A DNA stretch of 5,624 nucleotides from Dehalococcoidia bacterium UBA2777 (lineage in GTDB: Bacteria; Chloroflexota; Dehalococcoidia; UBA2247; UBA2777), in NCBI GenBank assembly GCA_002352365.1, contig DEIJ01000009.1, positions 15,302-20,925 on the forward strand, given 5' to 3'. This document shows, one piece after another, positions 4,929 to 5,624 of this stretch. Positions within the stretch are counted from its first letter, which is position 1, and each line of letters starts with the position of its first letter. Under the pieces are notes generated by a model. The model was not told where the DNA came from, ran no database searches, and saw only the letters and a list, made by a program, of their open reading frames with translations. A program made the translations under genes and the position numbers.

Positions 4929-5059
4929 GTCTGACAACTCTCTGCAGCCGAGCGGACTAGCTGGGCCACATGGCATATGTTTTGCGGCCGAAGTTGCGTT
5001 GTGCGAAGATTCGAGATATTCTGCAGACGCCGCGCAGCGGCTGAATTCGGACGTCGCGC
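4929..5059 (+). repeat. attC recombination site 4 (131 bp, degenerate cores)
   Basis: The site has the same length and layout as the one at 1933-2063: 9 nt separate the left box from CAGCCG (4945-4950), and 9 nt separate CGGCTG (5038-5043) from the right box. The boxes by position are GTCTGAC (4929-4935) and GTCGCGC (5053-5059), so the usual AAC/GTT triplets have become GAC/GTC, still complementary. The apex is CGAA-GA-TTCG (5004-5013). The 21-nt block at 4984-5004 is identical to 1988-2008. Confidence 0.75.
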
Positions 5060-5060
5060 T

Positions 5061-5101
5061 TTACGATCTGGGAGTCGTAACAGAGCAGCGGAGATTCTGT
5101 T
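5061..5101 (+). promoter_or_regulatory. Two inverted repeats in the leader of the last gene
   Basis: TTACGA (5061-5066) pairs with TCGTAA (5075-5080) across 8 nt, and AACAGA (5079-5084) pairs with TCTGTT (5096-5101) across 11 nt. The two perfect 6-bp stems overlap by two bases (5079-5080), and the second ends directly before the ribosome site AAGGGAG (5102-5108). They could be an operator pair, alternative mRNA hairpins or chance. No clear -35/-10 promoter is visible. Confidence 0.3.
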
Positions 5102-5116
5102 AAGGGAGCAATTAGG

Positions 5117-5569
5117 ATGCTTGAACCTACAATCGTAACATGGCTTTTGGTAATCATAGGCATAATCATATATGCGCCCCCATTATACATGCAAGTACTT
5201 GCTGTGAGGGCACCACAGAGCCAAAGAGTTAAAGATCTGTTAATAGGAAAAGGAGCAGATTATGCCGATAAGACGCACTTGCGTTTCTGTTACGGTACTG
5301 GCTGGGCTGACTTGATGATGCAATTTCCCCCATTGATAGCAGGAAGCATTGGGGTGATATTAGGCCAGTCTTGGGGCTACATGCTGTGGGTTGCGGGTGC
5401 AACGGTAGCTGTGTATATTAGTATTGTCCTTTGGTTTGTGGAGCGTGAACATGTGTACCCCAACTTCGGGCCTCTCGTATATTATACTTATTATTGGGGC
5501 ATTTGGGTGTATTGGGCTGTGATTGCCATAGGTTATGGTCTACTTCGCATAAATGGTATAGTTTTCTAG
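5117..5569 (+). CDS. Small four-helix membrane protein, unknown function
   Basis: Predicted 150-aa integral inner-membrane protein. Hydrophobic segments lie at about residues 5-30 (TIVTWLLVIIGIIIYAPPLY), 66-83 (MMQFPPLIAGSIGVILG), 86-108 (WGYMLWVAGATVAVYISIVL) and 125-146 (YWGIWVYWAVIAIGYGLL). A polar stretch at 31-60 (RAPQSQRVKDLLIGKGADYADK) separates the first two. Aromatic residues are abundant, including YYTYYW. There is no signal-peptide cleavage site, and the first segment is probably a retained anchor. ATG 5117 is preceded by AAGGGAG at 8 nt, which supports the start. The family is not recognised. The gene is the cargo of a cassette starting at 5054, and its own attC is not visible in the 55 bases after the stop, so the cassette is cut by the window edge. 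Confidence 0.85.
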   Translation: MLEPTIVTWLLVIIGIIIYAPPLYMQVLAVRAPQSQRVKDLLIGKGADYADKTHLRFCYGTGWADLMMQFPPLIAGSIGVILGQSWGYMLWVAGATVAVYISIVLWFVEREHVYPNFGPLVYYTYYWGIWVYWAVIAIGYGLLRINGIVF

Positions 5570-5624
5570 CGCTGTCGCGATCTTAGAAATCTTTACGAGG
5601 TACGTGTCAAATCATTTAAGTAGG

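Larger units (their letters stand above)
3099..5053 (+). mobile_element. Oversized cassette unit C (acylase plus decayed membrane gene)
   Basis: Between the cleavage points of the attC sites ending at 3104 and 5059 lies a unit of about 1.95 kb, nearly twice the size of cassettes A and B. It holds an intact hydrolase gene (3137-4249) and a decayed second gene (4402-4919) with no complete attC between them. The likeliest explanation is two ancestral cassettes fused by decay of the intervening site, of which 4325-4344 may be a trace. Confidence 0.55.

Noticed and set aside
1933..5059. CRISPR array as the explanation of the repeats
   Set aside because: The repeats are 130 bp, imperfect, and separated by about 0.9-1.8 kb of coding sequence, which excludes CRISPR.

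Overview
The window reads as a stretch of integron gene cassettes with no integrase gene and no recognisable attI. It could be the distal part of a chromosomal (sedentary) integron or a CALIN-type cluster of attC sites lacking an integrase. Three imperfect repeats of 130-131 bp (1933-2063, 2975-3104, 4929-5059) share CTGCAGCCG near the left end, GCGGCC(G)AAGTTGCGT in the middle and a matching right arm. Each is bounded by 7-bp core-like boxes (RYYYAAC ... GTTRRRY), two of them degenerate. A fourth, shorter and more divergent site (about 931-1005) shares the right arm. Every gene between these sites is on the + strand and ends just before a site, which is the standard cassette layout. The organism cannot be named. 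An environmental bacterium of proteobacterial type would fit the attC style and the exported penicillin acylase-like enzyme, but this is inference.

Left flank (1-930): bases 1-140 contain only weak open frames. Bases 141-682 (minus strand) hold a broken IS110-family transposase with two frameshifts and a large internal deletion, its true C-terminal end still present. After a small perfect hairpin (743-759) comes an attC-left-arm-like scrap (770-791) and an open frame without a start codon (771-914), probably the 3' end of a truncated cassette gene.

Cassette region: cassette A (1000-2057) encodes an alpha/beta-hydrolase of 289 aa. Cassette B (2058-3098) encodes a second, unrelated-looking alpha/beta-hydrolase of 259 aa with an HGGPG motif. 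Unit C (3099-5053) is oversized: it encodes an exported Ntn hydrolase of the choloylglycine hydrolase/penicillin V acylase family (370 aa), followed by a decayed gene for a protein with a hydrophobic segment near each end (4402-4919). It therefore looks like two cassettes fused by loss of the attC between them. Cassette D starts at 5054 and encodes a 150-aa four-helix membrane protein of unknown function; its attC would lie past the window end.

The genes do not form a metabolic pathway. They are independent cassette cargo: three hydrolases with visible catalytic residues, one decayed membrane protein and one intact membrane protein. The most notable features are the attC family itself, with covarying apical hairpins and a compensatory core-triplet change, the cassette-borne acylase, and the structured leader of the last gene.
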